Shown here: positions 30,923 through 43,594 of the stretch, one piece after another
How the letters are laid out: each line of letters starts with the position of its first letter
Numbering within the stretch: the first letter of the stretch is position 1
NCBI GenBank assembly: GCA_963741305.1
Contig: CAVUHL010000003.1
Location: forward strand, 5,704,001-5,768,000
Length of the DNA stretch: 64,000 nt
Source of the DNA: DATMER01 sp963741305
GTDB taxonomy: Bacteria > Acidobacteriota > Thermoanaerobaculia > Multivoradales > UBA5704
Direction of reading: 5' to 3'
The notes under the pieces: model-generated
What the model saw: only the letters and a program-made list of their open reading frames with translations
Told to the model about the DNA's origin: nothing
Database searches by the model: none
Made by a program: the position numbers and the translations under genes

Positions 30923-33880
30923 CTACCGCATCCGAACAGCCGTCGACCGCCCCTTTGTGGCTGCCGCCGTGCTCCAGAAGCTGCCGCGCAGCTCGGTGCG
31001 GTCGGCGGAGAGGGTCCAGCTGAAGCCGCCGTTGGTCGAGCGCTTGGCGCCTTGCTCGGTGAAGTTCAGGGTGACCTTGCGGCCTTCGATCGTGCCGGTG
31101 ACGGTGATGGGGCTGCGGCCGGAAGCGCCGATGGTGCGGCCGTCCTCCGTCCACTTCTGGCCCCGGCCGGTGAGACGGTTGCCTTCCTGCTCGAGCTGGA
31201 CGCGGTAGCCGAGACGCAGACCCTTGTACTGCGCGTAGTTGGTCTCCTCGATGCGGTTGGTCATCTCCCACCAGCCGCTCAGATCGGAGGCGGCGGACTC
31301 CTCCTCTTCCTCCTCGGCCTCCGCTACCTCTGCTTCCTCTTCTTCTTCGCGGGCGGGCTTCTTGGCCTCTTCATCCCGGGCGCGCTGTTCCCGGTCCTCC
31401 ATGGCCCGCAGCCGGCGCTCCTCGCGGGCGATCTCGGCCTCGCGCTGGGCGAGACGCCGCTCTTCCTCTTCGATACGGGCGATCCGCTCCGCCTCCTTGC
31501 GCTTGGCGGCCAGGCGCTGCTCCTCGCGCTTCTCATCCTGCTTCCGGGCGAGGATGGCCTCCGTCTCCTTCTCCTCCCGCTCCTTGCGCTCGCGCGCCAG
31601 GCGCTCCTCTTCCTTCTTCTTGCGCGCCTCGGCCAGCTCCTGCTCCTTGGCGCTCATGCGTGCCTGCCGGCGGCGCTCTTCCTCGCTCCGGCGCACCTCG
31701 GCGAGCTGGGCCGCCTCGCGCTCCCTCTGGCGCTGCTCTTCCATCAGACGCATGACGGGGAAGCCGTTGCGCGGGGGTGCCTCCCGCCCCGGGCACCAGG
31801 CCGCCGGCTGCATCTCTTCGAGGAACAGCTCGCGGACAGGCTGACCCGAGCGGGGCGAGCATCCTTCCTTGAGGATCAGGCCGGACCGCGGATCGACGTT
31901 GCGGGCGACCACGCCCTCCGGCGCACGCCAGGGCTCCGGGGTCTTCCGCTTCTCATAGAACCGCTGCGCCACCCGTCCCCAGACCGGGGCGGCCAGCCGG
32001 CCACCGGTCGCATCTTCGATGATCGAGCGCGGACGGTCGAAGCCGATCCAGATGCCGGAGACGATCTCGGGGGTGTAGCCGACGAACCAGGCGTCGGCTC
32101 CCTGGTTGGTCGTGCCCGTCTTGCCCGCGGCCGGGACCTTGAACCCCTCCCCCAGCGCTCCGATGCCCGTGCCGCTGCGGAGCGCCTCGGACAGGACGTC
32201 GGTGATCAGGAACGCGATGGCCGGGTCGAGCACCTTCCTGCGCTCGGGCTTGGACGCCCAGAGCACCTCGCCGTTCTCATCCTCGACCTTGAGGACGAGG
32301 CGGGGCTCCACCGCCTGGCCCAGGCTGGCGAAGGCGGTGTAGGCGGAGGTCAGCTCCAGCGGCGAGACGGCGATGGTCCCCAGAGCCGCCGCCGGGACCT
32401 CAGGTACCCGCTCCTCGATGCCCGCCGCCCGGGTAATGCCGGCGACATCGGCGATCCCGACCGCATTCGCCAGGCGGACCGTGACCACGTTCTTGGAACG
32501 GACCAGGGCATCGCGCATCGTGACCGAGCCCTCGTAACGCCCGGTGAAGTTCTGCGGCCTCCAGACCTGTCCGTTCGAAAGCCGGATGCTCAAGGGCAGA
32601 TCCGGCAGGGGCTGGCTGAGCACGAACCCCTCGCTCAGGCCGGCGGAGTAGACGAACGGTTTGAACGCGCTGCCCGGCTGCCGCTGCGCAAAGGCCACCC
32701 GGTCGAACTGCGAATGAGAATAATTGCGCCCTCCCACCCAGGCGAGGACGTCTCCGTTGCGGGCGTCGAGCATCACGAGCGCGCCCTGGAGGTAGGTGGT
32801 GCCCTTGGGCGAGGGCTTCGCGGAGGCCGAATAGCGCGGCCCCTCGAAACGCCCGAGCTCGCCGCTCTCCACCCGCTTGAGCTGGCGCGAGAGCTCCTCT
32901 TCGGCAGCGCGTTGCGCGCGGGAGTCGAGCGTCGTCCAGATGCGCAGCGGCTGGCGGTAGAGGTCGGACCCGAAGCGCGATTCCAGCTCGCGGCGCACCT
33001 GCTCCGCGAACCAGGGGGCGAGGGTGAACTCGACGCTCTCCTGGCGCGGCGCCGGGGCGATCCCCAGCTTCTCGTTGCGGGCGGCCTGGGCCGTGCGCCG
33101 CGGGATGCGTTTCTGCTGCTCCATGAGGGACAGCACGAGGTTGCGGCGCTCCAGCGCCTCCCGCGGATGGCGGCGGGGATCGTAATGGCTCGGCGCCTTG
33201 GGCAGGGCCGCGAGCATTGCCGCCTGCGGCAGGGTCAGCTCCTTGGCCGAGCGGCCGAAGTACTGCTGGGCCGCGGCCTCGATGCCCTGGGCGCGGTTCC
33301 CGAAGTAGATGTGGTTCAGATAGAGCTCGAGGATCTCTTCCTTGGAGTAGCGCGCCTCGATCTCCTGGGCGACCCGCACTTCCAGGAACTTGCGCGAGGT
33401 GGAGCGCTCCTGCCCGGGGATGTCCTTCGGGAAGGCGTTACGGGCGAGCTGCATGGTGATCGTGCTGAACCCCTGCGACCATCCCAGCGACTTGACGTTG
33501 GCCACGAGCGAGCCGCCGACCCGGCGCCAGTCCACGCCGCGGTGCTCGTAAAAACGGCGGTCCTCGACCGCGAGGAACGCCTGAGGCACATGCGCCGGCA
33601 TTTCAAAGAGCGGCACGACCTCCTGCTCGACGGGTGTCAGGTCGGCAAAAACTTCGCCGAACCGGTCGAGCAGGACCGGCGCGCCGCCCGGCTGGTAGGC
33701 GGCGAGGCTCTGCACGTCGGGGCAGCCGCCGAAGAAGCATTTCTCCCAGGCGAAGGAGATGATCAGCAGGGTGAGAAGAGGGGCGACGCCGATCCAGAGC
33801 AGCGCCGTTCGGCGCGGAAGCGTGCGCCACCAACCCCGGATCCGGTCGAATATCCCCCGTACCGGGGTTACGGCCTCCAT
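30923..33880 (-). CDS. PBP1A-like bifunctional penicillin-binding protein with coiled-coil and extra C-terminal domain
   Basis: 985 residues. One N-terminal membrane helix (about 27-45); GT51 transglycosylase with EDRRFYEHRGVDWRRVGGS and the STITMQLARN..RKFLEV pattern; transpeptidase with SAFKP (Ser404), SKN in LVRSKNVVTV, and KTGTT. After about residue 705 comes a roughly 155-residue highly charged helical stretch (EEQRQREREAAQLAEVRRSEEERRRQ...) and then a beta-rich domain (about 865-985: LSGWWEMTNRIEETNYAQYKGLRLGYRVQL..) not usual in PBPs. The enzyme polymerises and cross-links peptidoglycan; the extension could bind another envelope partner. Confidence 0.93.
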   Translation of the reverse strand: MEAVTPVRGIFDRIRGWWRTLPRRTALLWIGVAPLLTLLIISFAWEKCFFGGCPDVQSLAAYQPGGAPVLLDRFGEVFADLTPVEQEVVPLFEMPAHVPQAFLAVEDRRFYEHRGVDWRRVGGSLVANVKSLGWSQGFSTITMQLARNAFPKDIPGQERSTSRKFLEVRVAQEIEARYSKEEILELYLNHIYFGNRAQGIEAAAQQYFGRSAKELTLPQAAMLAALPKAPSHYDPRRHPREALERRNLVLSLMEQQKRIPRRTAQAARNEKLGIAPAPRQESVEFTLAPWFAEQVRRELESRFGSDLYRQPLRIWTTLDSRAQRAAEEELSRQLKRVESGELGRFEGPRYSASAKPSPKGTTYLQGALVMLDARNGDVLAWVGGRNYSHSQFDRVAFAQRQPGSAFKPFVYSAGLSEGFVLSQPLPDLPLSIRLSNGQVWRPQNFTGRYEGSVTMRDALVRSKNVVTVRLANAVGIADVAGITRAAGIEERVPEVPAAALGTIAVSPLELTSAYTAFASLGQAVEPRLVLKVEDENGEVLWASKPERRKVLDPAIAFLITDVLSEALRSGTGIGALGEGFKVPAAGKTGTTNQGADAWFVGYTPEIVSGIWIGFDRPRSIIEDATGGRLAAPVWGRVAQRFYEKRKTPEPWRAPEGVVARNVDPRSGLILKEGCSPRSGQPVRELFLEEMQPAAWCPGREAPPRNGFPVMRLMEEQRQREREAAQLAEVRRSEEERRRQARMSAKEQELAEARKKKEEERLARERKEREEKETEAILARKQDEKREEQRLAAKRKEAERIARIEEEERRLAQREAEIAREERRLRAMEDREQRARDEEAKKPAREEEEEAEVAEAEEEEEESAASDLSGWWEMTNRIEETNYAQYKGLRLGYRVQLEQEGNRLTGRGQKWTEDGRTIGASGRSPITVTGTIEGRKVTLNFTEQGAKRSTNGGFSWTLSADRTELRGSFWSTAAATKGRSTAVRMR

Positions 33881-33925
33881 GCCTGGGGCGGGAGAGCAAG
33901 GAGGGTGCCAGGGGTATGCCGGGGA

Positions 33926-35092
33926 TTAGCGGGTGAGGTCTGCCTGCGCCCGGTCCAGAGCTGCCTGTGGCGTCTCCCGCTTCTCCACCACGGCCTCCAG
34001 GGCGCGGGCGAGAGGACCCCACATGCGGCTCACCGCCGGGTGATTCGGCATCGGGATGGCCGTGTCGAGCTGCCGGCGGAAGCCCTGGATCACCCAGTTG
34101 CTCGACAGCTCGGGGTCCTTGTAGACGGCGTGATGGGCGGGGATCATCTTCGCCTCCAGCGCCAGGATCCGGCCCGCGGGGAGATCAGTCAGGTAGCGGG
34201 CGAGCTGCGCAGCGACCGTTTTGTTGCGGGAGGTGGCGGCGATGTGGAGACCCTGGACCGTGATCCAGGGCCGCATCGGCTTGCCGCCCGCCTCGTCCAG
34301 AACCGGGAGCGCGACGACTCCGAAGGGCACGGCGGGATCGATCCGCTCCACGAATGACGGCCCACCGATGACCATGGCCAGCTTGCCCTCGTTGAAGAGC
34401 GAGGTGATCAGCGTCGTGGTGGGGCCCGCCGGCAGGAAGCCTTCCCGCAGCCAGCTCTTGAGGAGCGCCACGGATTTCACGTTCGCCGCGCTATTGACCG
34501 TGGGCTCGCCCGAGCTCCCAAACAGCCGGCCGCCGAAGGCATGCATCAGCGGCGCGTGGTAATAGAAGTCGGTGTACCAGGTGGCGAGCCCGAACTTGCC
34601 CAGCTCGGGGCTGGTCAGGCGCTGGGCCTGCGCCACCATCTCCCGCGAGGTCAGCGGCGGCTCCGGCAGCAGGTTGCGGTTGTAGATCAGGGCGACGGTC
34701 CGGACCTCCAGGGGCACACCGTAATACTTGCCCTGGATCGTCAGCGCGTCGAGCGTCCCTGGAAGGAACCGGGCCCGGATGCGGTCGTCCGGGGCGACCC
34801 TCTCGACGATGCCGCCCGCCTCGACCCAGGAGCCGAGCCGGTCCTGCGTGTAGAGGAAGACGTCGGGACCCTCCCCGCGCGGGATCATCGTGGCGATCCG
34901 GGAAGGCAGCAGGTCGGACGGAATGGCCACCGCCGTGGCCGTCCAGCCATCCTTGTTGCGGAAGCCGTCCACCAGCTTCTCGAACACCTGCCGCGCCGCG
35001 CCCTGGTAGGAGTGCCAGATCACAATCTCCTTTTCCTCCGATCCGGCCGGAGCGGTCCAGAGCAGCAGGAGCAGAAGAAGCGCGCGGCGCAT
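33926..35092 (-). CDS. Sugar ABC transporter substrate-binding protein (MalE-like), without transporter genes beside it
   Basis: 388 residues from the ATG at 35092 with signal peptide (MRRALLLLLLLWTAPAGSEE). It closely resembles the MalE-like protein at 50478-51668: EIVIWHSYQGAARQVFEKLV, IPRGEGPDVFLYTQDRLGSWVEAGG, ATWYTDFYYHAPLMHAFGGRLF, AGGKPMRPWITVQGLHIAA. No permease or ATPase lies nearby, so it may feed the MalFGK at 47.6-52.8 kb or serve as a sensor. It starts 5 bp after the end of the SDR gene and ends 45 bp before the PBP gene. Confidence 0.9.
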   Translation of the reverse strand: MRRALLLLLLLWTAPAGSEEKEIVIWHSYQGAARQVFEKLVDGFRNKDGWTATAVAIPSDLLPSRIATMIPRGEGPDVFLYTQDRLGSWVEAGGIVERVAPDDRIRARFLPGTLDALTIQGKYYGVPLEVRTVALIYNRNLLPEPPLTSREMVAQAQRLTSPELGKFGLATWYTDFYYHAPLMHAFGGRLFGSSGEPTVNSAANVKSVALLKSWLREGFLPAGPTTTLITSLFNEGKLAMVIGGPSFVERIDPAVPFGVVALPVLDEAGGKPMRPWITVQGLHIAATSRNKTVAAQLARYLTDLPAGRILALEAKMIPAHHAVYKDPELSSNWVIQGFRRQLDTAIPMPNHPAVSRMWGPLARALEAVVEKRETPQAALDRAQADLTR

Positions 35093-35097
35093 GGTCT

Positions 35098-35814
35098 TCA
35101 GTACTCGGGAGTCTGCCCAGCGCTGCGGAGGACGATCTCCTCCACCCGGGCGCCGTGCGGGAGCCGGAGAGCGAAGCGGATCGCCTCCCCGACGACCTCC
35201 GGTTGCAGGAACCACTCCTTGCCCGGGGCGCCCGGGGTCGAGCCGGCGAACGAGGTGTCCACGGCGCCGGGGCGGAGCTCCAGCACCCGCAGCTCAGGGT
35301 TCTCCTGCTGGAACGTCCGGGTCAGAGCCCGCAGCGCGAACTTGGAAGCCGTGTAGGACCCGCCCGTCGGAAAAGTCCGCGTGGAGACGTCCGAGGAGAC
35401 CATGAGGACGAGGCCGCGGCTCTCCTTGAGCCAGGGAAGGAAGGCGACCGTCATCGACCAGACGCCTTGGACGTTGATCCGGAACGTGGCCTCGAAATCC
35501 TCCCGAGAGGTCTCCTCCAGGCGGCGGAAGACGCCGATCCCGGCGTTGTTGACCAGGACGTCAAGCCGTCCGAAGCGCCCGATCGCGGCGCGGCGGAAGC
35601 CCTCGACGCTCTCCGGGTCGGTCACGTCGAGCCGGTGGGAGAGAGCGGGGCCGGGCAGCTCCGAGGCAAGCTTCTCGACCGCGGCAAGATCCCGGGCACC
35701 CAGAGCGACAGCGAAGCCTTCCTCGGACAGGACCCGGGCGAACGCCGCTCCCAGCCCGCGGGATGCGCCGGTCACGGCGGTAATCCGAGTAGGAGGCTGG
35801 GCGGGATCATTCAT
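35098..35814 (-). CDS. Short-chain dehydrogenase/reductase (SDR)
   Basis: 238 residues. Classical SDR: cofactor-binding TGASRGLGAAFAR, LDVTDPESV, NNAG in DVLVNNAGIGVF, catalytic Ser in LMVSSDVS, and YxxxK as YTASK. The ARD segment after the second strand is compatible with NADP preference. The substrate is unknown. First gene of a likely SDR-SBP-PBP operon on the minus strand; divergent from the giant NTPase gene. Confidence 0.92.
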   Translation of the reverse strand: MNDPAQPPTRITAVTGASRGLGAAFARVLSEEGFAVALGARDLAAVEKLASELPGPALSHRLDVTDPESVEGFRRAAIGRFGRLDVLVNNAGIGVFRRLEETSREDFEATFRINVQGVWSMTVAFLPWLKESRGLVLMVSSDVSTRTFPTGGSYTASKFALRALTRTFQQENPELRVLELRPGAVDTSFAGSTPGAPGKEWFLQPEVVGEAIRFALRLPHGARVEEIVLRSAGQTPEY

Positions 35815-35949
35815 CGAGGTTCCCCTATGAATCGGGACTCATCCTACACGAACGGAAGACAGGGGAAGGGCGCATGCACCTCACCCGAGATCACGTCATG
35901 TTAAAATGCTAACTGTAAACAAAGCCAGTTCGCTCTGATCGGAGGTCCC

Positions 35950-38900
35950 ATGGCGGAGTCGATTCGCCGCTTCTCGAAGCGGATTTTCGCAGTGCCGTTT
36001 GGCCAGCACGAGGTCGGAACTGAGCAGGAGCCTCCGGCCAACGAAGTACTCATCGGCAGGGATGGGCGCCGTGCCTACCTGATCGACCTTCTGATGAATA
36101 TGGGACGGCAAGGGGCCTACCTCGTAACCGGACGCAGGGGATCGGGTAAGACTAGCTTCGTCAAGCACTGCATTGCTGAGTACCAGAACGAAGTCTTCTG
36201 GAGGTTCCTGCGTAGCAACGCGGGACGGACCTTGTTCTGGGACAGGATCATCCTGACTCTGCTGGCGGTGACGGGTATCCTCGCAGCGCTCGTCCTGTCC
36301 AAGTTGATGGAGGTTCTCATCCTGGCAACCTCCTCGAACCTGACCGCGCCGCCCGAGTTGCTGCTCTGGATCGCTATCGCTCCTATCGCGCTGCTCTGTC
36401 TGTACCCGCTCCTGCATGCCAAGGAAATCTTCGAGGTGGTCTTCACCGCCGGGCTGGATGAGGAAAACAGGGAAAACCAGCGCGCGCGGCTGCTCGCAGC
36501 CGGGAGCGTTCTCGCGGGTGCCGGGGCAGCTTGGACCTGGGGCCCCTTCGGCGCTCCGGCTCTGGGCCTGAGCCGCCTGTTCGTGGCCCTTAGCGGCATG
36601 CTACTTGTGGTCCAAGCCTTATCCTACCGCCCAGGCTCAAGCGGAGAGGAGTCGAAGATTTACCAGACTACCCGGTGGGCCGCCTCCGGGTTGCTGGCCC
36701 TCCTCGGGCTGAGATACCTCGCGATGGGCCCCGGCGGATTCGGTACTGAGGTGCCCGAGCCGGACGGGGAGTTCTGGGGCAATCTAGGCTTGAGCCTGCT
36801 CTTCCTGGGAACGGCGGGTTACCTCCGCGGGATCCATCAGCTCTACCTCATCAAGAACCGCGAGCTGGCCAAAATCATCGTCCTCGGAGGCATCTGGTAC
36901 ATCCTGTTCGGTTCGGGATCGTTGATCCTCGGGCTTTGGTGGACCGCCCAGAGCTTTGGCGACAAGGCCTTCTTGATTTGGGCCATGTTCGCCGGCGCGC
37001 TGATCCTGGTGTCGTTTGCCGTTTTCGTCGTCCTGCAGAAGCGTGAGGTCATCCTCCACTTCCGACCGTGGCCCCTCCACGCCTTGGCGGCGAAGGCGGC
37101 GGTCTCGATCGTCATCGGGCTTCAACTGGCCCATCCGTTCCTCTCTCTCTGGAAGCTCCCACCGCTGCGCGCCGCGGCACCGGTCCGTCTGGAGCATCCT
37201 GACAACATCCTCCGCAATGCCATCCCCCTAAAGCATCTTCCCTCGCTGGCAAATATCCGATCGCATCTGGCAGACGCGGACCACGTGAGCGTCTTTCATG
37301 GCCGGGCACAGGAAGGTTGCTGGATTTTGGCACTCCTGCTCCTCTTCCTCTTACTCTACTACCTGGAGTACGAATGGGTAGTACGGCCTTCTGGTCATCG
37401 GCGAGTCGATCCCTCCCTCGATCCTGGTGGTCCGGCTCCCTGGGAAGACCGCAGTTCCGAGCACGAGAGCCAGGGTCACGGACGGATGCTGGTGTCCATC
37501 ACGTTCCCCTGGATGCTGTTTAAGGCATGGTTGCCGGTCCTGGTTCTCTCCGTAAACCTGGGATTCGACCGTCTCGATCACCGTCGAGTGGTTCATGCCA
37601 TGCTCGCTGCGCTGCGGGATGAGTACCATCGGATGTTCCTGGCGGCGCGCTCCGGCCTCGCGAACCTGACTCGCGCCTTGGGCTTGTTCCTTACCCTCGT
37701 AATGACCACTCTTCTTGGAAACTATTGGTTTTCCCTGCCTGAATCCCATTTCCTGTCACAGGAGATGACGCGAGAAATACATGTCCGGGCTCAAGCGTCA
37801 GGGGACGTCTGCGATCTGCTCCGGAGCTGGCCTTCGGGACCCGGCGTGACAAACCTCATCTGCCGCATGCCCGGTGGAGATACGAGCGTACAGATCCTCT
37901 ATCACGACCTTCTGGCAATCCGCCCTATTCCGTACATGGAGTATTCGCCCGATCACCTCCTGATGGATGTCGTGCCCTATCGCCTGGGGCGCTACCCGCC
38001 CACCGGGCAGAAGGTGCTGCTGGAGCAGGGTATTCACTTCCGGGTGTACCACCTCCTTCTGTTCGTCTCCCTGTTCGTGATCGGTCGTTGGCTGATCCAC
38101 CGGCTGCCGTTGCTCCCCTATCCGGAATCCTTGCGTCGAATCGACGCGGTGCTGGATAGCCTCTCATCGCGCACCAGCATCACGTCCAAAAAGACCTTGT
38201 GGAAGCCTGCTCAGTGGCTTCACGGGTACTTCAGTGACGAGAAGCAGACACAGCAGGATCCGGTAGATCCGCGAACCGTGGAGTTTGCCTTCCTGAAGAT
38301 TCTTCGTGACATCCAGGCCTCCCCCATCCGGTTGCCCGGCGCGCAGAACCAGGTAATCACTCTTCCGACTCCGGAGATCACCTTCGTTTTCGATGAGTTG
38401 GACAAGTTGGGCACTCGGCTCGGGCCAAAGGACGCCCTCATAGGAGACGCCCAGCAGGGGATCGAGACCCTAGACGCGGAGCGACGGCGCTCCGTTGAGC
38501 TTCACAAGCTTTTAGCTGACATGAAGAACGTACTCTCGTCGGCGCCAGCGCGGTTCATCTTCATCGGCGGCCGGCACCTCCATGACGAGTGGCTGGCCGA
38601 CGAGACCGCCCGGCATCCTCTCCTTACTAGCATCTTCAACGCCGAGGTCTACATCCCGTCCCTTCTCACGGACCACAACACCCCCGAGCTCGACTATCGC
38701 GTCCGCGAGTACATAGAGCATCAATATCGGCGCGCCCAGATTCTCTATTCCCGTTGGGCCAAGTCGCGATGGCTACCCTCATTCGGCCTTCCCAACCGGG
38801 ATATCACCCAGGAGTCTTTTGCGCGACCGTCCTCCGTGTCCGCGAACGAGAGCCTCTTCGGCAGCCGCGCGCGAGACAAACAGCTCCGCGTCCTGGACTG

Positions 38901-41900
38901 CTACAGGGCCAGCACCGATGGAGAATGCCAAGGTGAGCTTATTCGCGACTTCTACCACTTCCTGACCTATCGCAGCATGGGGAACCCCAAGAAGCTCAAA
39001 GAGCTGCTGGCGCACTTCATCCGGCCTGTGGGTCGCATAGTCGAGGAAACCGAAGCGCGGTGGAAACCGGGGTTTGACTGCAGGCATATTCTGAAGTTCG
39101 GCGACGTAGAACGCTTTCGAGTCCAACTCCTTTCGGACGTCTACCGGCACCTGGCTCTGAGCTTCGAGGGTCGCCTCGTGCGCAGGGACGACCAACTCGC
39201 GGTCTCCGTCTTCTACCTTGCCGATTTCCTCTTCAAGTTCCACCGCCGGGCCTTTTCCTGGAGCAACCTGGAACGTGTTGACGAGCTGGTCCATATCCAT
39301 CGGGCCCCAGACCTGCGGGAGATCCTCGAGGAAATCGTTGAGCGATGGTCCGAGCGCTTCCTGCACCCAATCCGCAACGGCATGTATGCCTTCCGGTTCC
39401 GCTCAGACATCGCCCGTGAGGTCGAGTATCTCTCCCGCCAGTCAGAGCACGAGATGGCAGCGTTCAACTTCACTCTCGACGAGTCCCTGGCCCTTAAGTC
39501 CTTCTATGAAATGACCATCAAACGTCTCGAGCCCACCGCGAAAGAGGAGCTTAGGGATCTGGTTGCCGGCTTGGGGGAGTTGCACGAGTTCGATCAGGAG
39601 TACGAAACCGCAAGATTCCACTATTGGAGGGCGATCCACTCCCTGGATGATGAGTTGAGCCAAGTGCTTGGCAAGAGCGAGAAAGACAAGCCTCTCATGG
39701 GAGAGATCCTCGGGAGCGAGAAGTCCGGTCCGGAGAGCGCACGGCTGTTCATGACGTGGGGGATCGCTCGCTTGCGCCTTATGCTACAAGTAGGGATGAC
39801 CTTCGAGCACGCGCGTAATCTTGAGCGGGCTTCCGTGGAGTATCGCAACGCCCGGACCCTGGCTCGATCCTTGATCCTCGCTATGCTAGGCATAGATGGA
39901 CCTTGGGAGAACGTCCCTCTGGAGGCCCGCAAGCCCTCCGAGCTACCGCCCGAGTTGCCGCTCCGGAATCGTATCCACATGCTGAAGAACCTCAATCTCC
40001 TCTTCCAGCCGGTGTTCGCGGAGGCCTGGGTGGCCGAGAAACTGACCGGCGCTGTGGACACGAGCGTCTCCCTCGCGGAGAAGGAGCTCTGGAGATTGCG
40101 CTGGCTCCTGCCGTTCGTGCGGGAGACCCGGCTGCGTCCTTCAAAGGATCCCACCGAAGTACTGGGATCCAATTTCGCTCTGATCATTGCCGAGCTGCAC
40201 AACAAGGTCGGGGATCTCTACTTCTTCAAGGGGCGGCAGCTCGTCTCCGGCCGCGAGCTTGCTCAATTCGAGACAGCGCGGACGCAGAAGACGAACCGGA
40301 CCGGTGCGGAGGGTTACCTGCTTCGTGCGCACTATCACTATGCCATGGGCCTGCATGAGGTTCGGAGGTTCGTGACTCACCGCAAGCTGAGCTCACGATA
40401 CAAGCTCAATATCTGGTCCAAGGATGCCTTTCCAGCCACGGAACTGTGGGAGACCATCACCCGGGAAGGATGGCCCGATTATGTATTTCGCTCTATCGGG
40501 GGTACGCTCAACGACTTGGCAGAGACCATGCTTGGACGGGTCTCCTTGTTCGGTCTGATGGGCGGTGTCGGAGACCTGGAGACGGACCTTAAAGCGGAGG
40601 ATTCCAATCCAAAGCAACTCAAGGACACGATGGTCGCCGATTTCAGTGGCTGGATGGAGGGAGAACCGAGTGACTCTGAGCTGAACGCAATCATTGGGGG
40701 AGTGGCGCTCCCATTGGGGAAAATGACGAGCTGGCTTGGTACCTGGCAGGAGGATCTCGGAAAAGCGGAACGACAACTGCTCAGGTTCAGCGACTCGAGC
40801 TATCATACCGATGCGGCTCGCCTGCTCATGTCGCTCAACTTTACGCTTGTCGGCGCCAAGTATCTGGAGCGGGGAGGGTATCTCGAGGATGCAGCTAGCG
40901 AGCTCCTCGAGGTCTGCGAAACGGTGACCCACTATTTGTGGTGGAACCTGTCGCTTCACCGTCTTTGGACTTGGCGGAAAGAAGAGCAGAAAGAGGTCAC
41001 TCTTCAACCGTCGGTAAGCGTCGAAGACGACTCTCCAATGTCTCCATTTGATCTCGCTGCCCGCGCCGCAGGCACGAAATGCTTCAGGCATCCCTATTGG
41101 CGCTACTTGATTCGATTGGCCGTCTACGCCTTAAGGAAGGCGGACCAGCTCTTCCGGAGGAGCCGGCGCAACGAGCTCGTGAAGGAGGCGGAAAATTATC
41201 TCGTCGGCTACAAGATTCCACCCGCCGCTCTGACTCTGGCCTGCTCTCTCGGGTTGGTAAGCGCCGAGATCTTCCAAGACGGGACGGAAATCGGGGACCT
41301 CGAAGACATGGCTGGCCTAATCTTGCGCTGGACCGGCAAGAAGGCCGGAGGAAACCATCCGCAGGCTGCGTCCGAGCTCCGCGCACTCTTGGAGAAATCG
41401 CTGGTCCGCCACAGCTATCCAATGATCAACCGGCTCCAAAGCCTCAAAGTTCTCATCGACTCAGAGATCTTGTCCATCGACAGCTGGCCAGAACGCGAGG
41501 GGAAGGTCTTCCAATGGACCTCCGAGTTACTCGAGTTGAAGGAGCTCTTCGGTGCTCCCATGCACTTCACTCCACTCCAATCTGGCATCACCTGTGCCCT
41601 GCTGGACCTGCGATGCCGCGGCGAGGTGGAGCGTGGGTGGGAGGAGGCGCAGCCGGCAATCCAGCGGGCTCAGGACCTCAGGCAGATCCGCCGAGCGGCA
41701 CAGCGAGACCTGAATAACAGCGAAGAAATGTATACCCTGCGGCGCTCCTACTACGAGGGGATCTCCGATCTATATTACCTGTTCGACGACTTTAACGATC
41801 GGCAAATTCATTTCAACATGGCCATGCAAATGGCAGGGACCGAAATGGCGTCCCTGCTCAAAGGTCTCCTGCACCTTCCTGAATCCCTTGCCTTCCGCCA

Positions 41901-41963
41901 GCCCCGAGGTGTCACAGCAGTTTGCCCAGTGCCTGAGGCTCCGCTGGAGCATAAGATAGTGCC

Positions 41964-41967
<4 letters not shown>
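35950..41967 (+). CDS. Giant polytopic membrane P-loop NTPase with C-terminal helical repeat region
   Basis: 2005 residues; ATG at 35950 after GGAGG. Walker A GRRGSGKT at 61-68. Roughly 10-12 hydrophobic helices follow between about residues 83 and 715 (for example ILTLLAVTGILAALVLS, IIVLGGIWYILFGSGSLILGLWW, CWILALLLLFLLLYYL, LLLFVSLFVIGRWLIH). Walker B comes only at about 810-820 (ITFVFDELDKLG, Asp815 and Glu816), then a sensor-like RFIFIGGRH strand. The second half (about 950-2005) is alpha-helical with TPR-like segments (LHNKVGDLYFFKG, DLVAGLGELHEF). Membrane helices inserted into a P-loop domain recall KAP NTPases, but size and tail differ. Codon use looks less GC-biased than its neighbours, suggesting transfer. 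Antiphage or STAND-type signalling is possible but unproven. Confidence 0.8.
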
Positions 41968-43574
<1,607 letters not shown>

Positions 43575-43594
43575 GACCCCACCCTCCCCCTATC

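Noticed and set aside
30545..34357. Open frame of about 1270 codons on the plus strand opposite the PBP1A-like gene
   Set aside because: It runs antisense to a gene with clear domains and through array 2; the translation is Leu/Arg/Gly-rich with no family features. High GC content explains the open frame.
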